This document shows positions 50,340 to 60,371 of a stretch of DNA of 64,000 nt, in pieces. The stretch covers positions 12,826-76,825 of the forward strand of contig JAFYIZ010000033.1 of NCBI GenBank assembly GCA_017538365.1. Direction: 5' to 3'. Within the stretch, counting starts at the first letter, position 1, and every line of letters starts with the position of its first letter. Source of the DNA: a bacterium. Lineage in GTDB: Bacteria > UBP6 > UBA1177. Below the pieces are notes generated by a model that saw only the letters and a list, made by a program, of their open reading frames with translations, was not told the DNA's origin and did no database searches. Position numbers and translations under genes: made by a program.

Positions 50340-51457
50340 AAAAAGTCGACGATGCGGTTTCCGATGTCGCCCACAGTCTCACACTGACACGCGAGTTTTT
50401 TGAAAAGCTTCCGAAAACCGATCTTCACGTCCATCTTGACGGTTCTCTGCGTCTGGAAACGATTTGGGATCTGGCAAAAAAAGATCATATCGACCTCGGT
50501 GCAGACTCGATTGAAGAATTGAGGAATCTTATTTCTCCCGGAAAAACGCACGCATCTTTAAACGATTATCTGAAAGGTTTTGAAATAACGCTCAAAGTTC
50601 TGCAGACAAGGGAAAACCTTTACCGCGCGGCTTACGAGCTTGCCGAAGACTGTGCCAAAGAGAATGTCGGCTACTTCGAAGTCCGCTATTCACCGATACT
50701 TCACACGCAGAAAGGGCTCTCTCTGCCGGTAATTCTTGAGGCTGTCATCGACGGTCTCAAGGCCGGACAGCGCGATTTCGGCGTTATGAGCGGCGTAATC
50801 GTCTGCGGTATGCGCAACATTTCACCCGAAGTGAGCCTCAGAATGGCCGAACTTGCCGTCGCATTCAAACACCGCGGCGTTGTAGGATTCGACCTTGCCG
50901 GAGCAGAAAACAATTATCCGGCGAGAGATCATCTCGGCGCGTTTTCCCTGATTCTTTCGAACAATGTCAATGTAACGATCCACGCGGGCGAAGCTTACGG
51001 TCCCGACAGCATTCATCAGGCGCTTCACTATTGCGGCGCACACAGAATAGGTCACGGTGTCAGACTGCGCGAAGACGGAGATCTTTTGAACTACGTCAAC
51101 GACCACAGGATTCCGCTTGAGCTCTGTCCTTCGAGCAACGTCCAGACCGGCGCCGTCAAAAACATCAGCGAACATCCGCTTAAATTCTATCTCGATTTAA
51201 GTCTCAGAGTCACGCTGAATACCGACAACAGGCTTATTACGAATACGACGATGACTGACGAATACTGGCAGGCATACAAAACTTTCAATCTTTCACCGCA
51301 GAATATACTTGACCTCATCATAAACGGCGTAAAAAGTTCGTTCATGCCCTACGAATTGAAAAAGGCTTATCTGCGCGAAGTGAAACGCAAGGCGATCAAG
51401 CTCTTCCTGCGTGAAGCAAATATAAATCTCAACATCAAACCCGTTACAGGGAAATGA
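50321..51457 (+). CDS. add: Adenosine deaminase
   Basis: A 378-aa metal-dependent deaminase (amidohydrolase superfamily). It has the zinc-binding H-x-H in LPKTDLHVHLDGSLR, GFDLAGAE, the catalytic HAGEAYGPDSIHQAL, HRIGHGVRL, CPSSNVQTGA and LNTDNRLITN. It converts adenosine to inosine. The N-terminus has about 25 residues before the core. The start is GTG 50321, with GGAGG at a suitable distance. The stop overlaps the sigma factor start (ATGA), so translation is coupled in a lipoprotein-deaminase-sigma operon. Confidence 0.93.
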   Translation: MQGNELKKVDDAVSDVAHSLTLTREFFEKLPKTDLHVHLDGSLRLETIWDLAKKDHIDLGADSIEELRNLISPGKTHASLNDYLKGFEITLKVLQTRENLYRAAYELAEDCAKENVGYFEVRYSPILHTQKGLSLPVILEAVIDGLKAGQRDFGVMSGVIVCGMRNISPEVSLRMAELAVAFKHRGVVGFDLAGAENNYPARDHLGAFSLILSNNVNVTIHAGEAYGPDSIHQALHYCGAHRIGHGVRLREDGDLLNYVNDHRIPLELCPSSNVQTGAVKNISEHPLKFYLDLSLRVTLNTDNRLITNTTMTDEYWQAYKTFNLSPQNILDLIINGVKSSFMPYELKKAYLREVKRKAIKLFLREANINLNIKPVTGK

Positions 51458-52011
51458 TTCCGTCTGATGAAAAAACGCTTGTCCGGCGCGCCGTTACAGG
51501 TGATGTCAAGGCTTTCAACGAGCTTTTGAAGGAAACCGGCGGCAAACTTTTTTCATTTGCAGTCTCCATTTGCGGAGGGAACCGCGATGTCGCGGAGGAA
51601 ATCTATCAGGAAGCGTTGGTAAAAGCGTTCATAAATATCGGAAAATTCGAGGGAAAATCCTCTTTTTCGACATGGATCTGGACGATAACCAGAAACAGCT
51701 ACATTGATTTTCTGTCCGAAAGCAGAAAGTTCGTCAGTCTTGAAAATATTGAAAGTTTCGAATTTCCTTCCGATATTCCGGCGGAACTTGAACTCATCAG
51801 GGAAGACCGCGCAAAAATGCTGCGCAAGCTGATTTCGGAACTTCCGGTTGCGTACAGCGAAGTCATAACTCTCATTGATTTACAGGAAATGGATCACTCC
51901 GAAGCGGCCGAACTTCTGGGAATCGACAAAAACCTTCTCAAAGTGCGTCTTCACAGAGCCAGAAACGCTCTCGAAAAAGTGATTCTGGCAAACATTGAAT
52001 TTTTCAAGTGA
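51454..52011 (+). CDS. ECF-type RNA polymerase sigma factor
   Basis: A 185-aa sigma factor with region 2 (AFNELLKETGGKLFSFAVSI, AEEIYQEALVKAFINIGKFE, FSTWIWTITRNSYIDFLSES) and region 4 (LPVAYSEVITLIDLQEMDHS, EAAELLGIDKNLLKVRLHRA). No anti-sigma gene is adjacent. Its partners are a lipoprotein gene and adenosine deaminase, to which it is translationally coupled. The regulon is unknown. Confidence 0.92.
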   Translation: MIPSDEKTLVRRAVTGDVKAFNELLKETGGKLFSFAVSICGGNRDVAEEIYQEALVKAFINIGKFEGKSSFSTWIWTITRNSYIDFLSESRKFVSLENIESFEFPSDIPAELELIREDRAKMLRKLISELPVAYSEVITLIDLQEMDHSEAAELLGIDKNLLKVRLHRARNALEKVILANIEFFK

Positions 52012-52091
52012 ACTGTTCTGCCCGACTCCTGAAACCGGAATTTTATTCCATAAAACATTTGATTTTTTTATAATTTTTTCAAAAAAACTGC

Positions 52092-52119
52092 TTGTTAATT
52101 TTTCAATATCCAGTATAAT
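52092..52119 (+). promoter_or_regulatory. Predicted promoter for the FGE-like lipoprotein gene
   Basis: TTGTTA (52092-52097), 16-base spacer, consensus TATAAT (52114-52119), 46 bases upstream of ATG 52166 with CGGAGG. Confidence 0.65.
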
Positions 52120-52165
52120 AAGAGCCTGATTGTTACATAAATTTGGTTTCCGGAGGCTCCGAAAG

Positions 52166-54370
52166 ATGAAAAGGTTTTTGAATTTATCGGTTGTTTTATT
52201 AGTTTTTCTTCTTTTTTCCTGCTCCTCGTCTCACTCTTCAAACGATTCCGACATAATTCCTGATTCAGACACAGGCACGCAAGATTCCGAAACAATCAAC
52301 GATAATTCAGACATGCAAGAGACTGAAATTATTGACGATTCTGATGAAATATCTAATGAATATGTAGAGCCTGTCTATCCTGAACCGGTTTGCATCTACA
52401 TCTATCCAGATCAAGAAGATTCAAAACTCTGTTTCGGTCCAGTAAAAACCAATGTCAAATGCAACGCAAATCCCAAAGAAAGCGAATATGTTACGGTGCT
52501 TGAATTAGAAAATCCAATTGGCGATTCTGAAGGTCCAATGGATATAAACGAAGATTTTGTGTTTTTTGTGTTGAATCCGAAAAGCTCTGCCGAATGTTTT
52601 AAAGGGGAAACCTATTGCCCGAATATTTATGGCTGCAGCAGAAAAGATGAATATGTTTATGAAATTGTGGTTTCCAAATTCATCCATTCTTCTATCTCTG
52701 TTGATAAAGAGTGGGTGGTTTTTAATGTTTGGGACGGAACAAGAACCTCATCAGATAATTCACACCATAAACTCATGATTGTTAATTTAAAGACAAATAA
52801 AATATTGGATCTTACCGATTGGGGAAGTTTTGGAAAAATGCAGTTGAAATTTCCCTATGTTTCAGCCCTTGATATCTCAGATCAACCGACAATATTCAAT
52901 CTGGAAACAAACTCTTCAAAAAAAATCTCCAACCTGAAATGTGATAGCATGCCCAAGATTGACGGCAAACATCTAACATGCCGAGGTCGATATCTCGGTG
53001 AAGGTTTGTCAACAGATGAGTTGAAGGTAACTGCTTGGATCGTAGATTTGGAAACATTCGAAGTGACTCCTCTGAGTGTTTTAACTTATGAAGGCAATTT
53101 CCCTTATGTTTCAGATGATTATGCTGTATTCAGTTCAAGCAGAGACACGGTTTACTATGAAAACTATCCCGAAAAACTCAGCGGAATGGAAATTTATAGT
53201 TTGAATCTCAAAACCAAGAGAGAAGAAAAATGGACACCCGAAATCAAAGGGATTTTTGAAGGCAACTTCATTGCGCCGAGTTTTGAATATCCGTATTTCA
53301 GCTATTTGGCCAATGAAACAGAAAACACTTCGACGGGAGTTTGTTATGTTTTGAACATTGAAACAGGAGAACTTATCGAACTCTGGGAGATAACAAGCGA
53401 TAAACCTTATATCAAAGACAGGTATGTTTTGGAAAATGGTTATTTCCCTGACAAAATAGCCAAACTTCCCGACTTGCCAAAACTGCCTGAAAATGCCGAT
53501 GAACTTTGCGAAGACAACAATCCATGCACGGATAACAGATATTTTGTGACTGACGGCGAATGTCACTTTATTCCGAACCATGAACGGTGTGACGATGATG
53601 ATGAAACTACACTTTTTGATGTCTGTATTGATGGCGAATGCAAAGGCTTTGCCGGAACAAGCAGCGATGAAGAAATGGTCACTGTTGACGCAGGGAAATT
53701 TATGTATGACGGCAAAGAATATGAGATAGAGAAACCTTTTAAAATGGATGTCTTTGAAGTCACAAACGGCAAATATGCCCAGTGCGTTGCTGCAAAAGCG
53801 TGTGTTGAGCCTTTGAGGAAAAGATCTCTGACAGTTTTGAATTACTACGACAATCCTTTTTATGAAAACTTTCCCGTCCTTTATATAAATCAATTCGAAG
53901 CACAGAATTACTGCAACTGGCTCGGGAAGCGGCTGCCGACAGAATTCGAGTGGATGAAGGCAACTTGGGACGGAGAAGAAAAAACATATTTATGGGGCGA
54001 AGAAGAACCGGATTCCTCGACTTATCCTGACAGTTATTATGCAAATGTGGGATTTGGTTATCCCGGATTTGTGGGGTGGGATGTCGTAGAAGTCGGAACA
54101 TTTCTGAAAGATAAAACAATCGGCGGAATAATGGATATGTCAGGAAATGTGAGCGAGTGGACAACAAGCGAATGGACAATGGAACTCTGTGACACTCCGC
54201 CTTGTCATGGCAAATTCGGGAACGACCTAGTTGTAACAAAAGGAGGAGGATATTTTAGCGGAGCTGAATTAAAAACGAGGCATTATGCTACGCCTTGGAT
54301 TCATTCATTTTTTGTCGGGTTTAGGTGTGTTAAAGATATAAAAGAAACCGAAGATGAAATAAAGCCTTAA
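52166..54370 (+). CDS. Lipoprotein with C-terminal formylglycine-generating-enzyme (FGE-sulfatase) domain
   Basis: About 734 aa from ATG 52166. A lipobox signal peptide (FLNLSVVLLVFLLFSC) is followed by an Asp/Ser/Thr-rich linker. The middle 370 residues are beta-strand rich, with WVVFNVWDG- and YAVFSSS-type repeats that suggest a propeller. Next is a Cys-rich stretch (CEDNNPCTDNRYF, CDDDDETTLFDVC). The last 220 residues form an FGE-sulfatase domain: MVTVDAGKFM, PFKMDVFEVTNGKYAQCV, AQNYCNWLGKRLPTEFEWMK, GGIMDMSGNVSEWTTSEW, and VGFRCVKD. Such domains often act as sugar or ligand binders outside true FGE enzymes. The gene is AT-rich, and the next gene follows 25 bases later. Confidence 0.85.
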   Translation: MKRFLNLSVVLLVFLLFSCSSSHSSNDSDIIPDSDTGTQDSETINDNSDMQETEIIDDSDEISNEYVEPVYPEPVCIYIYPDQEDSKLCFGPVKTNVKCNANPKESEYVTVLELENPIGDSEGPMDINEDFVFFVLNPKSSAECFKGETYCPNIYGCSRKDEYVYEIVVSKFIHSSISVDKEWVVFNVWDGTRTSSDNSHHKLMIVNLKTNKILDLTDWGSFGKMQLKFPYVSALDISDQPTIFNLETNSSKKISNLKCDSMPKIDGKHLTCRGRYLGEGLSTDELKVTAWIVDLETFEVTPLSVLTYEGNFPYVSDDYAVFSSSRDTVYYENYPEKLSGMEIYSLNLKTKREEKWTPEIKGIFEGNFIAPSFEYPYFSYLANETENTSTGVCYVLNIETGELIELWEITSDKPYIKDRYVLENGYFPDKIAKLPDLPKLPENADELCEDNNPCTDNRYFVTDGECHFIPNHERCDDDDETTLFDVCIDGECKGFAGTSSDEEMVTVDAGKFMYDGKEYEIEKPFKMDVFEVTNGKYAQCVAAKACVEPLRKRSLTVLNYYDNPFYENFPVLYINQFEAQNYCNWLGKRLPTEFEWMKATWDGEEKTYLWGEEEPDSSTYPDSYYANVGFGYPGFVGWDVVEVGTFLKDKTIGGIMDMSGNVSEWTTSEWTMELCDTPPCHGKFGNDLVVTKGGGYFSGAELKTRHYATPWIHSFFVGFRCVKDIKETEDEIKP

Positions 54371-54395
54371 CTAACTTTATTTTTGGAGGTATGCC

Positions 54396-57300
54396 ATGAA
54401 AAAGCTGATGTTTGTGGGTTTTCTGTTTGTTTCATTGGTTTTGATTGCAGAGGAAACAAATACCAATGAATCAAATTGGATTTCGTATGACGGATGGGTA
54501 ACTGGACCAGGATCTGTGGATAATAAGTATACCTATCTTCTGCCTTTTGGGTATTCAAAAGAAATAACAACTCAACAATGGCAATTTCATTTTGATGACC
54601 GTCCTCTTTTATATGAAACAGATATGGGATGGCCTGTTCCGGATGCAGATGAAAGCGAGCTGAAGTATCTCTTTTTTGGAGATACCTATTTCTTTATGCG
54701 CGATAAATGCGGTCGTATTATGAGTAAAATTACCGATGAAAATGAGAACAACGACTATGAAGAAAATGATGATGACAATGATTTGTTATTGAATTTTCAC
54801 ATTGATGAAGATGTGATCGATGATTCCGATTTAAACAGTCATTTTGAATCATGCGATGATGATGCCGAGACTGCCGACATTGCCGGAGAAGGAAGGTTCT
54901 CGTCTCCAATAGGAAGCAATTTGCACACTATATGCAGTCGTTATTGTTTGGAAAATTCATTAGGATCAAATCTCCAAGAATGTTCGAACTGGTGCTTTGC
55001 TTTCTATGGAGAATCCGAAATAAGATCAAGCAATTATGACGAATGTTTTTCATCTTGTAATAATTTAAATGACTATTCTGTCTTTTTTCCATACATGAAT
55101 TTTGATTCAAATAGTAAAGAAGACAGATGTAGACATTTCTGTATGTTCGACATGGTCGAAACCTACGCATCAAGAGGATATTTTCTTTACGATGATTATG
55201 GAAATTATCCAAGATATAACAACGGCACAAGCAACGTATTTTTGGCTGCAGAAATTGATGATTTTATCGGATCTGGAAATGAAACTCAATATAAAGTAAA
55301 ATTCACTAATGTACAAGATACAAGCGAAACAGGTTTGGATTCTCCCCAAGTTTACTCAACAAAAGACAGCAACAATAATGATAGGAAAAGTAAATCAATC
55401 TGGATGAACGCTTATGAAAGGGATTTTATCAGCAATCCTTTTGTCGGGATCTATCCAAGAGGCTATTTTTATGCTTGTACAGGATCACCTTCGGACGGAT
55501 GCACATCAAAAAAATTATTTGTGCCTTATTCTGTTACCAGTTGGGATTTTTTGACACCAGCCACTTTCTGTCAAAATGCCTTTAACATACCTCATATTGT
55601 TATTCCCGGCAACGAAGTTACAGAACTTACGTTTGAGGCTGGAGATGAATTGAAAAAGGAGTTGGAAAGACAGAAACAAAGTCTTGGAATTGGAATCTAT
55701 GATTTTGAAGACGAATGCAGAGTGAAATTTTCCAAGGATTCATTGATACAAAATCCGTTGTTTCCATATTCCTTTCCAAGTTGTGACACTACCAGTCTTG
55801 AAGACAGATGTTACCAGAACCCTGCCTATCCGAATAGAAATATTTTGTGGCCGAACTTGTCAAAGATGTCGAACATGACCGTAATTCATAATATCAGCCA
55901 AGATATTTTAAGTATTGATGACGAAAAATATCCGGCAGGATATATTTATTTCATGGGAACGGGTGAAACGGAAGTCTATACTGGGGATTTTTCCATGACT
56001 TGTAAAACTTATGCCCCGCCTGACATCCATTATTACAATGGAGCCGATCAAAACACTGTAACAAAAACGACCCAGAAAGCTTATATAGCAAGAGTCCCTG
56101 CTTATGAAAGCGAAATCAAGTGCGCCGCATCATACGAATATTTTGCAGGAATAACAAACGGAATAGCAAGATGGTCAAACAATATGGAAGATGCCGAGCC
56201 TCTGTACGGTTTTTATCCATTGCAACTTATGGAAGCTGAATCAATCGTCAAGCACAGAGACCTTTACTGGATGACGGCGCGACTTAATGAGACTGATCAA
56301 AAAGGTTTCGTAGTTTTGGCAAGTCCTGATGCATTTCATTGGCAGAAAGTCGATACGATTCTTTTTGAAAATCCTGAGAGGATATGGCTTAATTATGCAT
56401 TTTTCTGGCTACCGCCGAAATTGATAAAGACTGGAGATAATACCATGCCGTTTCTATACAGTATTTGGAAATCTAACTCTAATGGCGGCAAACTAACTCT
56501 TTCAAGTTTTCTCAATGATAATTGGAATTCGAAATTCACAAGATACAATCTGAAATCCGGCAAATATAAATTCATGGAAGAAAAAGCGACGAGAGCATTT
56601 TTGGCAGACAATTCCGAATACGGCTATCTGTTTCTGAATACAATCCCTGGGAAAACACCTGACGAAATAAAAGATTATCCATTTTTGTATTTTATTCCCG
56701 GAAAAATTCCTCTTCCTTTCAAAACTTTCCAAAATCTGGACAATTTAATTCATGCTGGTTTGACAAGTAATGAACTTAATGCAAAAACAGAAGAACTTAA
56801 AAACAGATATGTTATCATCGAATATTGTTATTGTGAAAACCAAGGGGAAAAACTATGTATGGATTCTATAAACGGCAATTGTCCACCATATAAAGATTTT
56901 ATACAAACCGGAGAAAGTACTAATAATGTGGGCAATTGGAAAATTATCGATATCGATGAAAACAAATTCTTCAGAGAACATGTTAAAGCTTGTAAGAGTG
57001 GTCATGAAGAAATTCCAGATTATATGTGCAATATACCTTTTGAACATGGTACGCAAGTACCTGAAGGGCATAGAAGTGTTCCGATATGGAATTGGAGAGA
57101 ACAGATTGCAGAAGATTATCCTAATTGGAATAAAGATTCAGCCAAGGTAATTCTCCGTTTTTCACATTGGCAGGATATCAGTTCGGAAGAGAAACTTCCT
57201 TTTGAACAGGGAAACTATGCTGAAATAAACCGGCAGTTGATGGAAAATAATAAACTTATTCCGTTTGATTGCGATGGAACGGGGTCTGAAAAAATTATTG

Positions 57301-59336
57301 AAACATGCCAGGATCCGACAAGTTGGCGGATATCGAAACAACTTACGTTGAAATATGAACCTTTTTTCAATCTGATAATGGATCTCAATATAGATTTTAA
57401 TCTTGTTTTGCCTCAAATCCGATTAGAATACCTCTACCCGTACCCAATAATGATTCATGATTTCGGCAGACCAGGAGATCCTGCGCCGGATATCTGGGAC
57501 ATGCTTACAGCAGATCATTTTGCAAAAGAGTTCTTCAAGGTTTCTTCATTTGAATACGCTGCTTCAAGTCTTCAAACTTTGACATCCGGTGCGGCGGCAA
57601 CGGCTGTTATCAAGAACGATCAGATGCAGATTTACGCTTGGGGAGGTTCTTATCCTCAACAACGTAATGGGAATGTAACGGCAAGCGGTATTTTGTATAT
57701 CGGAACATACAACACGGAAACAGAAGTTGTCACTTTTATGTCTGAAATACTCGATGAAACAGATCCGAATTCACCTGTTCTGACAGCAGGCGCATCAATG
57801 GTTTATGACGATGAAAATGATAGAATCTACCTCATCGGCGCAGTTGATCAGAACGGAATTTCAAGAATCTACCGCCTTGCTGACGCACAATCTGGAAGAA
57901 AATGGGAATCTGTTGCAACAATAGACCTCGGCAGATATTTCAGACTGGTGAAAAAGAGTGAGCATGAATATTTTGCTTTCGGCGGACAAACAGGCGGAAC
58001 CTCTTTCAATACCAAACTTTATCTGCTTGATTTGAACAATATGGCTTCTCCGCAGGTACTTCAGGATATTCCGACAAGCGGTCTTGCAAACAGCTTTGCC
58101 GCATACAGCGAAATGGATCAGAAACTCTATGTTTTCGGCGGTTTGGATGAAAACGGCGCAAGCGACAGATTCCTGTCATATGACATAAAAACAAATGTTT
58201 GGAGCAACATCAATGTTTCCGGAGGTCCGGGAGAAGGATACGGCGGCGTCATTCTTGTTGATTACATAACCGAAACGATGTCTCTTGGTGGCGGAGTTTT
58301 CGTAAATAATGAAGACAGACAGTTCCAATGGATATTCAATCCGAAAGATATGACTTGGACAAAAGAACTGAAGTCCGGCAGTTACTGTCTGAAAGAATCC
58401 GAAACAACACTTCAAGGCGGCATCGGAACAAGCGGAACCTGTATTCCGTTCACTCATCCGTGGTACAGCTCTTTCTCTGCCGGCGCAACCGTTTACAGCC
58501 TGGATGGAAAAGGCGAAAGACTTTATGTCGGCACGAACAATGCAATAAAAGTTTACGACATTTCCGATCCGATTGCACCTGTTTTAGTTTCATCCTTCTC
58601 AACAAGCAGCAGAGTCAACGACCTTGAAGTTTACGGCGACACTCTTTTTGCCGCGACAAACAGCGGACTTTACAAACTCGATGCTTCAAACGACACGCTT
58701 ACACAAACATTGTTCGTTTCAGCTTTCCTCAATTCTCAGTACAAAGTCGAAGTTTATGACGGCAAACTTTATGTCGGTGACGATAACGGCATAAAAATCA
58801 GAGACCTTGAGACACTTTCTGTTCTCACATCGGTAAACAATGGATCAGTGCTCGATTTTGCTATAGAAAACGGTGAAATAGGACTTTACAAAGACGCATT
58901 GTTCTCTCCGGTAGAGATCCGTGATGCGGAAACTCTGACTTTGAAAGCGGACGAGTTCTTCGGATGCTTCGAGATAGAAGTCGGAAGCTCTGACGGCAGA
59001 TTCTACCTTTCATGCGATGACGAAACCTACAGATTTGAAGACGACGGAGACGGTGGAGTTTCTTTCACCGAGCTTTCCGGTGATATCAGAGAGCTTCAGG
59101 ATGTCTACACTTACAACGGATACACTTACATGTACGATGAAAACACCATCTGGATTTCGACAAACAACGACGTTCCTGCACTTTGCGGAAACGGCATAGT
59201 CGAAGGTGATGAAGTCTGCGACGGAGCACCGATAGACTGCGAAGACCTTGATTCAAATTATGTCAGCGGAACTGCAACCTGCAATTCAACATGCGACGGC
59301 TACAACACCAATAACTGCTCAGATGACGGGTGGTAA
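54396..59336 (+). CDS. 1646-aa secreted protein with Kelch/propeller domains and a Cys-rich end module
   Basis: Signal peptide KLMFVGFLFVSLVLIAEE (no lipobox Cys), then an acidic segment near residues 105-160. About 900 residues follow that I cannot assign, with many aromatic residues and several Cys pairs. Residues about 1060-1330 have Kelch-like blades (AFGGQTGGTSFNTKLYLLDL, KLYVFGGLDENGASDRFLSY). Residues about 1360-1560 contain LVIVD-like repeats (RLYVGTNNAIKVYDISDPIA). It ends with a Cys-rich module (CGNGIVEGDEVCDGAP, then CNSTCDGYNTNNC). The 5' two thirds (to about 57.5 kb) are AT-rich and the propeller part is GC-richer, so the gene looks composite. It is probably exported to the surface. 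Confidence 0.85.
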   Translation: MKKLMFVGFLFVSLVLIAEETNTNESNWISYDGWVTGPGSVDNKYTYLLPFGYSKEITTQQWQFHFDDRPLLYETDMGWPVPDADESELKYLFFGDTYFFMRDKCGRIMSKITDENENNDYEENDDDNDLLLNFHIDEDVIDDSDLNSHFESCDDDAETADIAGEGRFSSPIGSNLHTICSRYCLENSLGSNLQECSNWCFAFYGESEIRSSNYDECFSSCNNLNDYSVFFPYMNFDSNSKEDRCRHFCMFDMVETYASRGYFLYDDYGNYPRYNNGTSNVFLAAEIDDFIGSGNETQYKVKFTNVQDTSETGLDSPQVYSTKDSNNNDRKSKSIWMNAYERDFISNPFVGIYPRGYFYACTGSPSDGCTSKKLFVPYSVTSWDFLTPATFCQNAFNIPHIVIPGNEVTELTFEAGDELKKELERQKQSLGIGIYDFEDECRVKFSKDSLIQNPLFPYSFPSCDTTSLEDRCYQNPAYPNRNILWPNLSKMSNMTVIHNISQDILSIDDEKYPAGYIYFMGTGETEVYTGDFSMTCKTYAPPDIHYYNGADQNTVTKTTQKAYIARVPAYESEIKCAASYEYFAGITNGIARWSNNMEDAEPLYGFYPLQLMEAESIVKHRDLYWMTARLNETDQKGFVVLASPDAFHWQKVDTILFENPERIWLNYAFFWLPPKLIKTGDNTMPFLYSIWKSNSNGGKLTLSSFLNDNWNSKFTRYNLKSGKYKFMEEKATRAFLADNSEYGYLFLNTIPGKTPDEIKDYPFLYFIPGKIPLPFKTFQNLDNLIHAGLTSNELNAKTEELKNRYVIIEYCYCENQGEKLCMDSINGNCPPYKDFIQTGESTNNVGNWKIIDIDENKFFREHVKACKSGHEEIPDYMCNIPFEHGTQVPEGHRSVPIWNWREQIAEDYPNWNKDSAKVILRFSHWQDISSEEKLPFEQGNYAEINRQLMENNKLIPFDCDGTGSEKIIETCQDPTSWRISKQLTLKYEPFFNLIMDLNIDFNLVLPQIRLEYLYPYPIMIHDFGRPGDPAPDIWDMLTADHFAKEFFKVSSFEYAASSLQTLTSGAAATAVIKNDQMQIYAWGGSYPQQRNGNVTASGILYIGTYNTETEVVTFMSEILDETDPNSPVLTAGASMVYDDENDRIYLIGAVDQNGISRIYRLADAQSGRKWESVATIDLGRYFRLVKKSEHEYFAFGGQTGGTSFNTKLYLLDLNNMASPQVLQDIPTSGLANSFAAYSEMDQKLYVFGGLDENGASDRFLSYDIKTNVWSNINVSGGPGEGYGGVILVDYITETMSLGGGVFVNNEDRQFQWIFNPKDMTWTKELKSGSYCLKESETTLQGGIGTSGTCIPFTHPWYSSFSAGATVYSLDGKGERLYVGTNNAIKVYDISDPIAPVLVSSFSTSSRVNDLEVYGDTLFAATNSGLYKLDASNDTLTQTLFVSAFLNSQYKVEVYDGKLYVGDDNGIKIRDLETLSVLTSVNNGSVLDFAIENGEIGLYKDALFSPVEIRDAETLTLKADEFFGCFEIEVGSSDGRFYLSCDDETYRFEDDGDGGVSFTELSGDIRELQDVYTYNGYTYMYDENTIWISTNNDVPALCGNGIVEGDEVCDGAPIDCEDLDSNYVSGTATCNSTCDGYNTNNCSDDGW

Positions 59337-59392
59337 TTCTTCAACAGACTCAGAAGCAGGTATTTTTGCCTTGTTCTTATATAAATAAATAT

Positions 59393-59421
59393 TTGTAATT
59401 TTCCCGTTTTTGGTGTTTAAT
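59393..59421 (+). promoter_or_regulatory. Possible promoter of the GAF gene
   Basis: TTGTAA (59393-59398), 17-base spacer, TTTAAT (59416-59421), about 40 bases upstream of ATG 59464. This is the only candidate in the window whose best match has a 17-base spacer, and it is weak. Confidence 0.3.
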
Positions 59422-59463
59422 GCTCTGTTTTTTTTTGTAGGAGTCATTCTTAAGGAGAACATT

Positions 59464-60276
59464 ATGGCTAAATTTGAAGTCTTTATTCCAATGGCTGGAA
59501 GCTCAAAAGGTGTTGTTATTACTACTGAAAGTCTGGATTACATGGACGCCCTCAAAGAGGCGCTCACGAGTAAAGGTCTCGCCGACTGCATGAAACACAT
59601 TCTTTGCGACGTCAAAGAAAACGGTCTTATCGTTGTCACCGATACCGATTCCAGAAGAAAATTTTATCTCAGGGAAGTCGATCCGGCAAACACCACCGAT
59701 ATCAGAGAGCTTGTTGAAGAGAAAAAATCAGGATGGGTTGCAGACAAGATCACTCCGAAAGATGAACTTCTCGCTGATCTTTTCACCGAAGTCATGGATG
59801 CTTGGGGAATGCCGCAGCAGAAGGGAATCGATTTCTTCCTTGATCTGGCTCTCAAATATATACCGTGCGAAAGCGGTTCGTTTGCAAGATCAGACCTCAG
59901 CACGACCGATATGGAATTTGTTTCCTGCCGCGGTCCGAAGGCTGATTCGGTTCTCGGTATCAAAGTCCGCGTAGGTCAGGGTCTTGTCGGTTTTGCTGCA
60001 AAACACAGCTGCTACATCGCTGTCGGCGACGTTCAGAAAGATCCGCGTTTCTTCAGGGATATAAGCCAGAAGATCGGTTACGAAACCAATTCTATCGTCT
60101 GTGTTCCCATAAAATCGGTCGAAACCAACATCACTTTCGGTGTTCTCGAGCTTATCAACAAGAAGGGAAGCAGCCGTTTTGATGCCGACGATATGGAAGC
60201 AATGCGCTTTATCGGCGAAAAGATGGGTGAATACTTCCACATGATCTGGACTGGAACGAACAACACGTTCGACTAG
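59464..60276 (+). CDS. GAF-domain protein
   Basis: About 270 aa from ATG 59464 (AAGGAG upstream). The first 100 residues are an uncharacterised domain (KFEVFIPMAGSSKGVVITTE). The second half is a GAF domain: FLDLALKYIPCESGSFARSD, VRVGQGLVGFAAKHSCYIAV, RFFRDISQKIGYETNSIVCV and VLELINKKGSSRFDADDMEA. GAF domains bind small ligands such as cyclic nucleotides. No output domain is present, so it may sense a ligand and act on a partner. It precedes pckA in the same direction. Confidence 0.88.
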   Translation: MAKFEVFIPMAGSSKGVVITTESLDYMDALKEALTSKGLADCMKHILCDVKENGLIVVTDTDSRRKFYLREVDPANTTDIRELVEEKKSGWVADKITPKDELLADLFTEVMDAWGMPQQKGIDFFLDLALKYIPCESGSFARSDLSTTDMEFVSCRGPKADSVLGIKVRVGQGLVGFAAKHSCYIAVGDVQKDPRFFRDISQKIGYETNSIVCVPIKSVETNITFGVLELINKKGSSRFDADDMEAMRFIGEKMGEYFHMIWTGTNNTFD

Positions 60277-60371
60277 TCCGCTTTGCCGATATTTGAGGCA
60301 GGGATCCCGATCTTTCAATGAAGAAAATTTCTAAAACCAATATTTTGTCAATAATTTAAAGGAGTTATGAA

